Part shown: positions 28,184 to 36,928 of the stretch, piece after piece
Position numbering within the stretch: the first letter of the stretch is position 1
How the letters are laid out: the number at the start of each line of letters is the position of its first letter
NCBI RefSeq assembly: GCF_041915215.1
Contig: NZ_JAYSBV010000019.1
Direction: 5' to 3' (one strand)
Length of the DNA: 64,000 nucleotides
Origin: Zoogloea sp021286885
GTDB taxonomy: Bacteria; Pseudomonadota; Gammaproteobacteria; Burkholderiales; Rhodocyclaceae
Made by a program: the position numbers and the translations under genes
The notes under the pieces: generated by a model
Seen by the model: only the letters and a program-made list of their open reading frames with translations
Databases searched by the model: none
What the model was told of the DNA's origin: nothing

Positions 28184-29719
28184 ATGCACGACATCATCCA
28201 CCAGCTGGAGAAGAAGCGCGAAGCGGCCCGCCTTGGTGGCGGCCAGAAGCGTATCGACAGCCAGCACAAGAAGGGCAAGCTGACGGCCCGTGAACGTATC
28301 GAGCTGCTGCTCGACCCGGATTCCTTCGAGGAATGGGATATGTTCAAGGAGCACCGCTGCGTCGACTTCGGCATGAACGAAGCCGAAAAGACCCCGGGGG
28401 ATGGCGTCGTGGTGGGCTACGGCACCATCAATGGCCGTCTGGTGTTTGTGTTCTCCCAGGATTTCACCGTGTTTGGTGGCTCCCTGTCCGAAACCCACGC
28501 AGAAAAGATCTGCAAGGTGATGGACCACGCCATGAAGGTCGGCGCTCCGGTGATCGGCCTCAACGATTCGGGCGGCGCCCGGATTCAGGAAGGTGTGGCC
28601 TCCCTGGGCGGTTACGCCGACGTGTTCCAGCGCAACGTGATGGCCTCCGGTGTCGTCCCCCAGATCTCCATGATCATGGGCCCCTGCGCAGGCGGTGCGG
28701 TGTACTCCCCCTCCATGACCGACTTCATCTTCATGGTGAAGGATTCCTCCTACATGTTCGTGACCGGCCCCGAAGTCGTAAAGACCGTGACCCACGAAGA
28801 TGTGACCGCCGAAGAACTGGGCGGCGCCGTGACCCACACCAGCAAGTCCGGTGTGGCGGATCTGGCCTTCGAAAATGACGTCGAAGCCCTCTCCATGCTG
28901 CGTCGTTTCATGAACTTCCTGCCCGCCAACAACCGCGAGCAGCCCCCGGTGCAGCCCACCAACGACCCCGCTGGTCGTCTGGACTTCTCCCTGGATACCC
29001 TGGTTCCGGACAACGCCAACAAGCCTTACGACATGAAGGAACTGATCGTCAAGGTGGTGGACGACAGCGATTTCTTCGAGCTGCAACCGGACTACGCCAA
29101 GAACATCATCATCGGCTTTGGCCGGATTGATGGCGCCCCGGTGGGCATCGTGGCCAACCAGCCCCTGGTGCTGGCCGGCTGTCTGGACATCAAGTCCTCC
29201 ATCAAGGCGGCCCGCTTCGTGCGCTTCTGCGACGCCTTCAACATCCCGGTCGTCACCTTTGTGGACGTGCCCGGCTTCATGCCCGGCACCACCCAGGAAT
29301 ACGGCGGCATCATCAAGCACGGTGCCAAGCTGCTCTACGCCTACGCCGAGTGCACCGTGCCCAAGGTCACCGTGATCACCCGTAAGGCCTACGGCGGCGC
29401 TTATGACGTGATGTCTTCCAAGCACCTGCGTGGCGACGTGAACCTGGCCTGGCCCTCTGCCGAAATCGCGGTGATGGGCCCCAAGGGCGCGGTGGAAATC
29501 ATCTTCCGCGAAGAAAAGAACGACCCGGCCAAGCTGGCCGAGCGCGAAGCCGAATACAAGGCCAAGTTTGCCAACCCCTTCGTGGCCGGCGCCCGGGGCT
29601 TCATTGACGACGTGATCATGCCCCACGCCACCCGCAAGCGGATTGCCCGTTCCCTGGCCATGCTCAAGGACAAGCAGCTCGACAACCCGTGGCGCAAGCA
29701 CGGCAACATTCCGCTGTGA
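28184..29719 (+). CDS. pccB: propionyl-CoA carboxylase beta chain
   Basis: 511 residues from ATG 28184 with a GGAGG about 8 bases upstream. It is a carboxyltransferase of the PccB/AccD5 type, with GLNDSGGARIQEGV, PCAGGAVYSPSMTDF and VDVPGFMPGTTQEYGG. The acyl-CoA- and carboxybiotin-binding oxyanion glycines are present. It transfers CO2 from biotin on PccA to propionyl-CoA, giving (S)-methylmalonyl-CoA. The operon context with the mutase supports propionyl-CoA as the substrate. Confidence 0.95.
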   Translation: MHDIIHQLEKKREAARLGGGQKRIDSQHKKGKLTARERIELLLDPDSFEEWDMFKEHRCVDFGMNEAEKTPGDGVVVGYGTINGRLVFVFSQDFTVFGGSLSETHAEKICKVMDHAMKVGAPVIGLNDSGGARIQEGVASLGGYADVFQRNVMASGVVPQISMIMGPCAGGAVYSPSMTDFIFMVKDSSYMFVTGPEVVKTVTHEDVTAEELGGAVTHTSKSGVADLAFENDVEALSMLRRFMNFLPANNREQPPVQPTNDPAGRLDFSLDTLVPDNANKPYDMKELIVKVVDDSDFFELQPDYAKNIIIGFGRIDGAPVGIVANQPLVLAGCLDIKSSIKAARFVRFCDAFNIPVVTFVDVPGFMPGTTQEYGGIIKHGAKLLYAYAECTVPKVTVITRKAYGGAYDVMSSKHLRGDVNLAWPSAEIAVMGPKGAVEIIFREEKNDPAKLAEREAEYKAKFANPFVAGARGFIDDVIMPHATRKRIARSLAMLKDKQLDNPWRKHGNIPL

Positions 29720-29739
29720 TCGCCGAGGACGCCCAGAAC

Positions 29740-31752
29740 ATGTTTACCAAGATCCTGATTGCCAACCGCGGCGAAATCGCCTGCCGCGTCATCAAGACTG
29801 CCCGCAAGATGGGCATCGCCACTGTCGCCGTCTACTCCGAGGCCGACAAGGATGCGCTGTTTGTGGACCTGGCTGATGAAGCCGTCTGCATCGGCCCGGC
29901 GGCCTCCAAAGAGTCCTACCTGGTCGCCGACAAGATCATCGCTGCCTGCAAGCAGACCGGCGCTCAAGCGGTGCACCCGGGCTACGGCTTCCTGTCCGAA
30001 AACGCTGAATTCTCCCGCCGTCTGGAAGAAGAAGGCATCAAGTTCATCGGCCCGAAGCACTACTCCATCGCCAAGATGGGGGACAAGATCGAGTCCAAGA
30101 AGCTGGCCATCGAAGCCCGGGTGAACACCATCCCCGGCTACAACGATGCCATCGCCGGCCCCGCCGAAGCGGTCGAAATCGCCAAGAAGATCGGTTACCC
30201 GGTCATGATCAAGGCCTCCGCCGGTGGCGGTGGCAAGGGTCTGCGGGTGGCTTACAACGACGCCGAAGCCTTCGAAGGCTTCTCCTCCTGCGTCAATGAA
30301 GCCCGCAACTCCTTCGGTGACGACCGGGTCTTCATCGAAAAGTACGTGCTTGAGCCGCGCCACATCGAAATCCAGGTGCTGGGCGACTCCCACGGCAACT
30401 ATGTGTACCTGAACGAGCGTGACTGCTCCATCCAGCGCCGCCACCAGAAGGTGATCGAAGAGGCACCGAGCCCCTTCGTTGATCCCGAGATGCGCAAGGC
30501 CATGGGTGAGCAGGCCGTGGCCCTGGCCCGCGCCGTGAACTACGAATCCGCCGGTACCGTCGAATTCGTGGTGTCCGGGGCGACCAAGGAGTTCTACTTC
30601 CTGGAAATGAACACCCGCCTCCAGGTGGAACACCCGGTCACCGAGCTGATCACCGGCCTCGACCTGGTCGAGCAGATGATCCGCGTCGCCTACGGCGAAA
30701 AGCTGCCCCTCTCCCAGGCGGATGTGCAGATCAACGGCTGGTCCATGGAATGCCGGATCAACGCGGAAGACCCCTTCCGTGGCTTCCTGCCCTCCACTGG
30801 CCGTCTGGTGAAGTTCCTGCCCCCCGCCGAAGTGACCGACGCCCAGGGCACCACCCGGGTCGATACCGGGGTGTACGACGGCGGCGAAATCTCCATGTTC
30901 TACGACTCGATGATCGCCAAGCTCATCGTGCACGCCAAGGACCGTAGCACCGCCATCGAGCGCATGCGTGACGCCCTCAACGCCTTCGTGATCCGTGGCA
31001 TCTCGTCGAACATCCCCTTCCAGGCCGCGCTGATGCAGCACCCGGTCTTCCATTCGGGCATCTTCGACACCGGCTTCATTCCCAAGCACTACCCGACCGG
31101 GTTCGATGCCTCCATGGTGCCCCACGATGATCCGGCCCTGCTGGTTTCGGTGGCTGCCTACGTGTATCGCGCCTACACCGACCGCGCCGCTTCCGTGAGC
31201 GGCCAGATGCCCGGCCACGAGCGTCTGGTGGGCGATGAATGGATGGTGATCCGCCTCAACAAGGAAGGCAACGAGCACCACCCGGTGGTGGCCCGTCCCA
31301 TCGAAGGCGGTTACCACGTCGAATACGCGGGCAAGAGCTACGAGATCAAGTCCGGCTGGAAGCTGGGCGAATCCCTGTTCAACGGCACCGTCAATGGCGA
31401 GCCCTTCACCCTCCAGGTGGAGCGCCACAAGACCAAGTACAGCCTGTTCCACTGGGGCACCCGCGCCGACTTCATGGTGATGAGCGCCCGTGCTGCCGAA
31501 CTGCTGGCCCTGATGCCCGAAAAGCTGCCGCCCGATCTGTCCAAGTACCTGCTCTCCCCCATGCCCGGCCTGCTGCGCGAAGTGTCGGTGCAGGTGGGTC
31601 AGGAAGTGAAGGCCGGCGAAAAGCTCGCCATCATCGAAGCCATGAAGATGGAAAACATCCTCAAGGCCGAGCAGGATTGCAAGGTCAAGAAGATCACCGC
31701 CACGGCTGGCAGCAGCCTGTCGGTGGACGAAGTCATCATCGAGTTCGAATGA
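29740..31752 (+). CDS. pccA: propionyl-CoA carboxylase alpha chain (biotin carboxylase/BCCP)
   Basis: 670 residues from ATG 29740 (MFTKILIANRGEIACRVI). The biotin carboxylase core has KASAGGGGKGLRVAY (ATP grasp) and EMNTRLQVEHPVTEL. A BT-type linker follows, then a biotinyl domain with the attachment lysine in IIEAMKMEN near the end. It carboxylates its own biotin with ATP and bicarbonate and pairs with PccB. The start is 20 bases after pccB. The gene is followed by a series of stem-loops and a terminator. Confidence 0.96.
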   Translation: MFTKILIANRGEIACRVIKTARKMGIATVAVYSEADKDALFVDLADEAVCIGPAASKESYLVADKIIAACKQTGAQAVHPGYGFLSENAEFSRRLEEEGIKFIGPKHYSIAKMGDKIESKKLAIEARVNTIPGYNDAIAGPAEAVEIAKKIGYPVMIKASAGGGGKGLRVAYNDAEAFEGFSSCVNEARNSFGDDRVFIEKYVLEPRHIEIQVLGDSHGNYVYLNERDCSIQRRHQKVIEEAPSPFVDPEMRKAMGEQAVALARAVNYESAGTVEFVVSGATKEFYFLEMNTRLQVEHPVTELITGLDLVEQMIRVAYGEKLPLSQADVQINGWSMECRINAEDPFRGFLPSTGRLVKFLPPAEVTDAQGTTRVDTGVYDGGEISMFYDSMIAKLIVHAKDRSTAIERMRDALNAFVIRGISSNIPFQAALMQHPVFHSGIFDTGFIPKHYPTGFDASMVPHDDPALLVSVAAYVYRAYTDRAASVSGQMPGHERLVGDEWMVIRLNKEGNEHHPVVARPIEGGYHVEYAGKSYEIKSGWKLGESLFNGTVNGEPFTLQVERHKTKYSLFHWGTRADFMVMSARAAELLALMPEKLPPDLSKYLLSPMPGLLREVSVQVGQEVKAGEKLAIIEAMKMENILKAEQDCKVKKITATAGSSLSVDEVIIEFE

Positions 31753-31776
31753 TCTTCTGCTTTTGAGTTTTACCTG

Positions 31777-31890
31777 TGCCTTGGCTACCACCTGGACAAG
31801 GCATTAGGGCCCGGGGCGCGCTGCTCCCGCAGCACCCGGCGCCTGACAGTTTCGTTCGATGGGGAGGGAGACCTGGCTTGCGGGCCAGGT
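31777..31890 (+). ncRNA. candidate structured 3'UTR or small RNA
   Basis: Three successive hairpins precede the terminator: TGCCTTG/CAAGGCA (31777-31803), CCGGG-GCGC-GCTGC/GCAGC-A-CCCGG (31811-31838), and ACCTGGC/GCCAGGT (31871-31890). No ORF with coding character is present here. It may be only an elaborate 3'UTR of pccA, or a 3'UTR-derived small RNA. No known RNA family was recognised. Confidence 0.35.
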
Positions 31891-31904
31891 TCCTGTCGAG
31901 GGAC

Positions 31905-31936
31905 GGGGTCGCCCTGTGGGCGGCCCCTTTTTTTTG
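31905..31936 (+). terminator. strong terminator after pccA
   Basis: GGGGTCGCCC pairs with GGGCGGCCCC around a TGT loop and is followed by eight T residues. It ends the propionyl-CoA operon just before the convergent PEP-CTERM gene. Confidence 0.95.
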
Positions 31937-31942
31937 CTGCGC

Positions 31943-32725
31943 TCAGAAGAGACTGTTTGCAGAAGAGGCCGCTGAATTGCCGGCTTCAGTTTTGTGTTTG
32001 CGCCGTGCCCGTGCCAGGGCAGGCAAACCCAGGGCCAGCAGTGCCAACATTCCGGGTTCGGGAACGCGCTGGCTGCCAATCGCCTCCACCGACACATTGT
32101 CGATAAAAATGAAGCCATCCAGGCTGGTGAAGCGCAGGGTGCTTTGGGCGCGGTCGGCAGTGAACACCTCGGTATGCTTGACCCAGTCAAAGGGGGCATC
32201 AAGCAAGGTGTAGCCCGAGGGGGCCGGGCCACCGCCCGTCACGGGGGCGCTCAGGACATAACCATCACCTTTCACTGTGACCAAGCTGGGGCGCGTTGCC
32301 TGACCGCTATACCCATTGGTCCAGATTGCACCAAAGGCGCTCCAGTAAGTCAGCATGTAGGTCGTGCCCGCCGTGGTGGCAAAGCTTTGCTCCCACCATT
32401 CATTTGGGTGGAAGCCGATGAAATAGTGTCCATCCTGAGCGTTGTACAAGGTGACTCCCTGGTAAGGGGTATCCACCATATATTCTGAGATGTTACCCAT
32501 TTCCCGTACCCAGCCGGTGGGGGTGGAGCCATTCACGTCATCCAGGCGAGGGTAGCCGTTACGGTCGATGAAGTAATTATTCTGTTCAAAGCTGCCATTG
32601 GTGATCAGATTAGCCTGTGCTTCCAGGCTGCTACCCAGGAGGGCGCCCATCAGGCCCAAGCCCAGGGCCAGGTGGTGCAGAGGACGTGAGGCGGCTTGGA
32701 TGGCAGTAATGAAAGAGGTACGCAT
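31943..32725 (-). CDS. PEP-CTERM sorting-domain exported protein
   Basis: 260 residues. An N-terminal signal peptide (hydrophobic core LALGLGLMGALLG) precedes a mature part beginning NLITNGSFEQNN, the beta-sandwich start seen in many PEP-CTERM proteins. The sorting signal RVPEPGMLALLALGLPALARARRK lies near residue 220; its VPEP, hydrophobic stretch and Arg cluster match the exosortase signal. The protein continues about 18 residues past the Arg cluster, which is unusual. The exosortase genes are not in the window. Base composition is visibly less G+C-rich than its neighbours. Confidence 0.9.
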   Translation of the reverse strand: MRTSFITAIQAASRPLHHLALGLGLMGALLGSSLEAQANLITNGSFEQNNYFIDRNGYPRLDDVNGSTPTGWVREMGNISEYMVDTPYQGVTLYNAQDGHYFIGFHPNEWWEQSFATTAGTTYMLTYWSAFGAIWTNGYSGQATRPSLVTVKGDGYVLSAPVTGGGPAPSGYTLLDAPFDWVKHTEVFTADRAQSTLRFTSLDGFIFIDNVSVEAIGSQRVPEPGMLALLALGLPALARARRKHKTEAGNSAASSANSLF

Positions 32726-32780
32726 TTCGGTTGCTCCTTGTGTGGCGAAGATGTAAATGAGTGCGGAAGTTTTTATGCAT

Positions 32781-32793
32781 TGGCGTTACGCCA
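32781..32793. promoter_or_regulatory. short dyad upstream of the PEP-CTERM gene
   Basis: TGGCGT-T-ACGCCA is a 6-bp-arm inverted repeat in the AT-rich region between the PEP-CTERM gene and the pseudogene. It may be an operator; short dyads like this also occur by chance. Confidence 0.3.
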
Positions 32794-32888
32794 TAAACAT
32801 AATTAGATCGCGTTTACAAATTTTTACACAATTCCGAAATGGATAATTTTTCATTATTTAACAATGACTTATTGGCAATTTGTGGGCC

Positions 32889-33314
32889 GTGGTGTCTCTG
32901 TGTGCTTTGAAGGTTGGCGCCACATTTCCCGCCCTGGTGGCCCGGTTTGGGGGTTTTGAAGACTGGATCATCCAGCGGCTTGGCCCTGTTCAGGGGCGTA
33001 CGGTTCGGGTGATCGACCCGCGCAGTGATGCGCTGCCCGACCCGGCCAGCCTGGCGGGCGTGGTCATCACGGGGTCTCACGCCATGGTGAGCGACCGGGC
33101 ACCTTGGAGCGAAGCCTGTGCCGCCTGGCTGGCGGCTGCGGTGCTGGGGATCTGCGACGGCCATCAGCTGCTGGCCCATGCCCTGGGTGGGGCGGTGGGC
33201 TAGCACCCGGACGGGCTGGAAATTGGGACGGTGGGGGTGGAAACCACCCCGAGGCAGAGGGGGGCTACGGAGGTTTGGGGCGGGAGTCTGAAGCTGTCTG
33301 AACTTGAAGCTTAA
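32889..33314 (+). pseudogene. decayed class I glutamine amidotransferase gene
   Basis: The frame reads like a GMP-synthase-type amidotransferase: a start region VGATFPALVARFGGFEDWI, then VVITGSHAMVSD and LGICDGHQLLAHALGG with the nucleophile cysteine. An in-frame TAG at 33201 falls where relatives have a Tyr (GYHP), and the same frame continues HPDGLEIGTVGVE before losing similarity and stopping at 33312. The catalytic His and Glu of the C-terminal half are missing, so the enzyme is dead. The exact original start is uncertain. Confidence 0.75.
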
Positions 33315-33344
33315 GGCCGGGGCCCGCGTGTGCCCCCGGCCACC

Positions 33345-34610
33345 TCACCCGTAGCGCCGCCCGGCTTCCACCGCCAGCCCGGCGCCGATGCTGCCGAACA
33401 GGTCGCCTTCCACGCAGCGGGCTTGGGGGAGTTCGGCGGCGATGCGGGCGCGCAGTTGGGGGACGCCGCTGGCGCCGCCGGTGAAGTAGAGGGTGTCCAC
33501 CGCCGAGCGGGGCACGCCGGCCTGGGTGAGGAGTTCGCTGACGGTGGCGGCCACCCTATCCACCAGGCTGAGGGTGGCGCGGGTGAAGTCGTCTTGGGTG
33601 ATGGGGTGTTCCAGCCCGGCCTCCAGCCGATCCAGCTCCAGTTGGGTACAGGGCTCGGTGGATAGGGCGATCTTGGCGTTTTCGATCTGGAGGGCGAGCC
33701 AGTGGCCTTCGCGCTGGCCGATCAGGCGGCCCAGGCGATCCAGTTCCTGGCGGGCGGTGGCGTCCCGGTAGATGTTCTGGTAGTCGGCAAAGGCCTGGCG
33801 GGTATAGGCGAAGTTGATGGTGTGCCAGGTGGCGAGCTGGAAGAACAGGCTGTTGGGGATCTCGGCGCCGCTTTTCATGGCGCTCCGGTAGCCCAGCAGG
33901 GGCATCACGCATTCCAGGCTCAGGGCCCGGTCGAAGTCGGTGCCGCCCACGTGCAGGCCGGCGTTGCCGAGCAGGTCGTCCTGGCGCTCCAGGTGGCGGG
34001 CTCGTTCGGGGGAGAGGCGCACCAGCGAGAAGTCGGCGGTGCCGCCGCCGATGTCGGCAATCAGCACCAGCTCTTCCCGATCCAGCCCGGCTTCGTAGTG
34101 GAGCGCCGCACCGATGGGCTCGAACTGGAAGCTGATCTCCTTGAAGCCCACCATCCGGGCGATTTCTTCCAGGGTGTCCTGGGCCTTGCGGTCGGCCTCG
34201 GGGTTCTCGTCTACAAAAAACACCGGGCGGCCAAATACGGCGGCCTCAAAGCTGCGCCCGGCCTGGCTTTCGGCCCGGGTCTTGAGTTCGCCGATGAAGC
34301 TCGCCAGCAGTTGCTTGAAGGGCAGGGCGCGGCCCGCCACTTCGGTGCTGCCTTCCATCAGCTTGCTGCCCAAGAGGCTCTTGATGGCGCGCATCAGGCG
34401 CCCTTCGTAGCCTTCCAGGTAGTTGGCGAGGGCGTCCCGGCCATAGTGGGTGCTCTCTTCGTCGGCATTGAAGAAAATGGCCGAGGGCAGGGTGGGCTTG
34501 CCGTCTTCCAGGGTCAGCAGGGTGGGGGCGCCGGGGCGCAGCCAGCCTACCGTGGAGTTGGAGGTGCCGAAGTCGATGCCGCAGGCGCGGGCCGGGGAAG
34601 GGGTGCTCAT
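33345..34610 (-). CDS. yegD: Hsp70 family protein, YegD-like
   Basis: 421 residues, covering only the actin-like ATPase domain with no substrate-binding domain, as in E. coli YegD. Motifs are ACGIDFGTSNSTVGW (phosphate 1), LVLIADIGGGTADFSL (phosphate 2) and DTLYFTGGASGVPQLRARI (adenosine). It is an atypical chaperone-like ATPase of unknown client. It follows the arginase/aminotransferase gene on the same strand after 84 bases. A G+C-rich hairpin lies just past its stop (33315-33341), without a T-run. Confidence 0.93.
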   Translation of the reverse strand: MSTPSPARACGIDFGTSNSTVGWLRPGAPTLLTLEDGKPTLPSAIFFNADEESTHYGRDALANYLEGYEGRLMRAIKSLLGSKLMEGSTEVAGRALPFKQLLASFIGELKTRAESQAGRSFEAAVFGRPVFFVDENPEADRKAQDTLEEIARMVGFKEISFQFEPIGAALHYEAGLDREELVLIADIGGGTADFSLVRLSPERARHLERQDDLLGNAGLHVGGTDFDRALSLECVMPLLGYRSAMKSGAEIPNSLFFQLATWHTINFAYTRQAFADYQNIYRDATARQELDRLGRLIGQREGHWLALQIENAKIALSTEPCTQLELDRLEAGLEHPITQDDFTRATLSLVDRVAATVSELLTQAGVPRSAVDTLYFTGGASGVPQLRARIAAELPQARCVEGDLFGSIGAGLAVEAGRRYG

Positions 34611-34694
34611 GCCGGGTGCAAAAGGGTGGGGGCGGGGGGACGAATGCTACAGTCCCCCGGCCCGCGCCGGAAGCGCCTTGAGGCCTGATCGGGC

Positions 34695-36833
34695 CTAGAG
34701 CGGGGCCGGATCGGGGGCGTTTTGCCGGGCCAGATCTTCCAGGCAGTCTTCGACCAGTTTCACCGCCCAGTCCAGTTCGGCCTCGTCCACCACCAGAGGC
34801 GGGGCAAAACGCAGCACGCAGTCGTGGGTGTCCTTGGTCATCAGCCCCCGGGCGAGCAGGCTTTCGGCGGCCTGGCGGGCGTTCACCCGGCGGGTGTCCA
34901 GCTCCATCCCGATCAAGAGCCCGCGCCCGCGCACCTCCCGGATCAGGGGGCTGTTGAGGGCCTGGAGCCGTTCCAGAAAATACTGGCCGAGCCGGGTGCT
35001 GCGTTCGCACAGCTTGTCTTCGGTGAGCAGGGCCAGGGCTTCGGCCGCGACCGCCGAGGCGAGGGGATTGCCGCCGAAGGTGGAGCCGTGGTCGCCGGGG
35101 CGGAATACGCCCATTACGGTTTCATCCGCCACAAAGGCCGCCACCGGCAGCAGCCCGCCCCCCAGGGCCTTGCCCAGGATCACCCCGTCGGGGCGCACGC
35201 CTTCGTGGTCGCAGGCCAGCAGGCGCCCGGTGCGGCCCAGGCCGGTCTGTACCTCGTCGGCGATCAGCAGCACCTGGTGTTCCCGGCAGATGTCGGCGCA
35301 CTGGGCCAGCCAGCCGGCGGGCGGGATGTGGATGCCCCCTTCGCCCTGGATGGGCTCGAACAGGAAGGCGGCGGTGTTGGGGGTGATGGCCGCCTCCAGG
35401 GCCTCGGCGTCGCCATACGGAATCTCGCGGAAACCCGGCGCGAAGGGGCCGAAGCCCGCCCGGTACTGGGGTTCCGAGGAGAAGCCGACGATGGTGGTGG
35501 AGCGGCCATGGAAGTTGTCGTGGCAGACGATGATTTCGGCCTGCCCTGCGGGCACGCCCTTCACCGTATAGGCCCACTTGCGGGCCGCCTTGAGGGCGGT
35601 TTCGACCGCCTCCAGCCCGGTATTCACCGGCAGGGCCTGGTCGTAGCCGAGCAGGCTGGAGAGCCGCTCCAGCATCAGGGGCAGCCGGTCGTTGGAGTAG
35701 GCCCGGGAGGTGAGGGCGAGGCGCTGGGCCTGCTCGGTGAGGGCGTGCAGCAGGCGCGGGTGGCCGTGGCCGAAGCTGACCGCCGAGTAGGCGCTCATCA
35801 TGTCCAGGTAGCGCCGCCCTTCCACGTCCCACAGCCACACGCCTTCGCCCCGGGTAAACACCACCGGCAGGGGGGCGTAGTTGTGGGCGCCGTAGGCGTT
35901 TTCGCGGCTGCGCAGCTGGTTGGTGGTGGGGCCCAGGGCGGCGCAGGCGAATTCGGCCACCCAGCGGGCGCCGCTGCCGTCCACGTCCCGTTCGGGCACG
36001 TACTCGACGATCTCCAGCCCCATCAGATCGGGGCAGCTGCGCAGCTGGTGCAGGGCGTCGGCCAGGGCCTGGGGGTCGAGGCCGTCGGGCACCAGGCAGG
36101 TGGTGGCGGGGATGCGGGCGCAATCCACCGAATCCAGATCCACCGAGACCCCAAACCCCACCGTGCCGGCCCGCACATGGGCGATGGCTTCGGCCAGCAC
36201 CGGGCCCAGGCCGCGCCCCTGCACTTCGGGCATGTAGAAGATGCGCACCCCCAGGGATTCGAGCAGGGCCCGTTCTTCGGGCTCCCAGGAGCGGGCGCCC
36301 ACGATGGCCAGGTGGGCCGGGTCCAGGCGTGGGCCGGGGATGTCGGCAAGGGCCGGATCGCCCAGGCCGAGCAGGGCGGCGAGGGGCATGCCGTGGATGT
36401 TGCCGGTGTGGCTGGTGGCGGGGGTGTGGGCGTCCAGGTGGGCGTCTATCCAGATCAGACCCAGCTTGCCTTGGGGCGCCAGCGCCCGGGCGAGGCCGCG
36501 CCAGGTGCCCGCACCAATGCTATGGTCGCCGCCCAGCACCAGGGGCAGGGCGTCCTTGGCGTGGATGGCCGCGACCTGGTCGGCCAGTTCGGTGAGGAGC
36601 TGGCCGGTGGCGTGCAGGCGTTCGGGCAGATCCGCCGGGGCGGGATCCTGGCTGACCACTTCCAGCAGGCTGTGCCAGCGGGCGCGTATGCCCCGGCGCT
36701 GGAGGGCGCGCTCCAGATCACCCGCCTGGAGCGCCCGGGGCCCGGCGGCGGGGCCGGGGATGGGGGCGCCCAGGCTGGAGGCGACGCCCAGCAGGCGTAC
36801 CGGACGGGCTGCGGATTGATAGGGTGTGGCCAT
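34695..36833 (-). CDS. arginase-ornithine aminotransferase fusion
   Basis: 712 residues from ATG 36833, chosen because GGAGGGG lies 8 bases upstream; a GTG at 36857 is in frame. Residues 1-300 are ureohydrolase. The manganese ligands are visible as His104 (GGDHSIG), Asp130, His132 and Asp134 (WIDAHLDAHTP), and Asp232/Asp234 (SVDLDSVDC). GNIHGMPLAALLG matches arginase substrate loops. Residues about 310-712 are ornithine-oxo-acid aminotransferase with ADEVQTGLGRTG and the PLP lysine Lys555 in VILGKALGGGLLP. Together they would convert arginine to urea plus glutamate-5-semialdehyde. The usual PGTGTP after the second metal motif reads IPATTCLVP, so arginase-side specificity deserves a test. Both halves are intact in one frame. 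Confidence 0.93.
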   Translation of the reverse strand: MATPYQSAARPVRLLGVASSLGAPIPGPAAGPRALQAGDLERALQRRGIRARWHSLLEVVSQDPAPADLPERLHATGQLLTELADQVAAIHAKDALPLVLGGDHSIGAGTWRGLARALAPQGKLGLIWIDAHLDAHTPATSHTGNIHGMPLAALLGLGDPALADIPGPRLDPAHLAIVGARSWEPEERALLESLGVRIFYMPEVQGRGLGPVLAEAIAHVRAGTVGFGVSVDLDSVDCARIPATTCLVPDGLDPQALADALHQLRSCPDLMGLEIVEYVPERDVDGSGARWVAEFACAALGPTTNQLRSRENAYGAHNYAPLPVVFTRGEGVWLWDVEGRRYLDMMSAYSAVSFGHGHPRLLHALTEQAQRLALTSRAYSNDRLPLMLERLSSLLGYDQALPVNTGLEAVETALKAARKWAYTVKGVPAGQAEIIVCHDNFHGRSTTIVGFSSEPQYRAGFGPFAPGFREIPYGDAEALEAAITPNTAAFLFEPIQGEGGIHIPPAGWLAQCADICREHQVLLIADEVQTGLGRTGRLLACDHEGVRPDGVILGKALGGGLLPVAAFVADETVMGVFRPGDHGSTFGGNPLASAVAAEALALLTEDKLCERSTRLGQYFLERLQALNSPLIREVRGRGLLIGMELDTRRVNARQAAESLLARGLMTKDTHDCVLRFAPPLVVDEAELDWAVKLVEDCLEDLARQNAPDPAPL

Positions 36834-36928
36834 GATCTTCCCCTCCACGATAGGCACGCCCGACGGGGGCGCGCACCAGAAGCACGGCGTGCTGTGGATG
36901 ATTGGAGCAGATCAGCGCGGGTTTTGTT

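Noticed and set aside
29401..31791. 796-codon minus-strand frame opposite pccA
   Set aside because: Antisense shadow of the biotin carboxylase gene with no domain signature.
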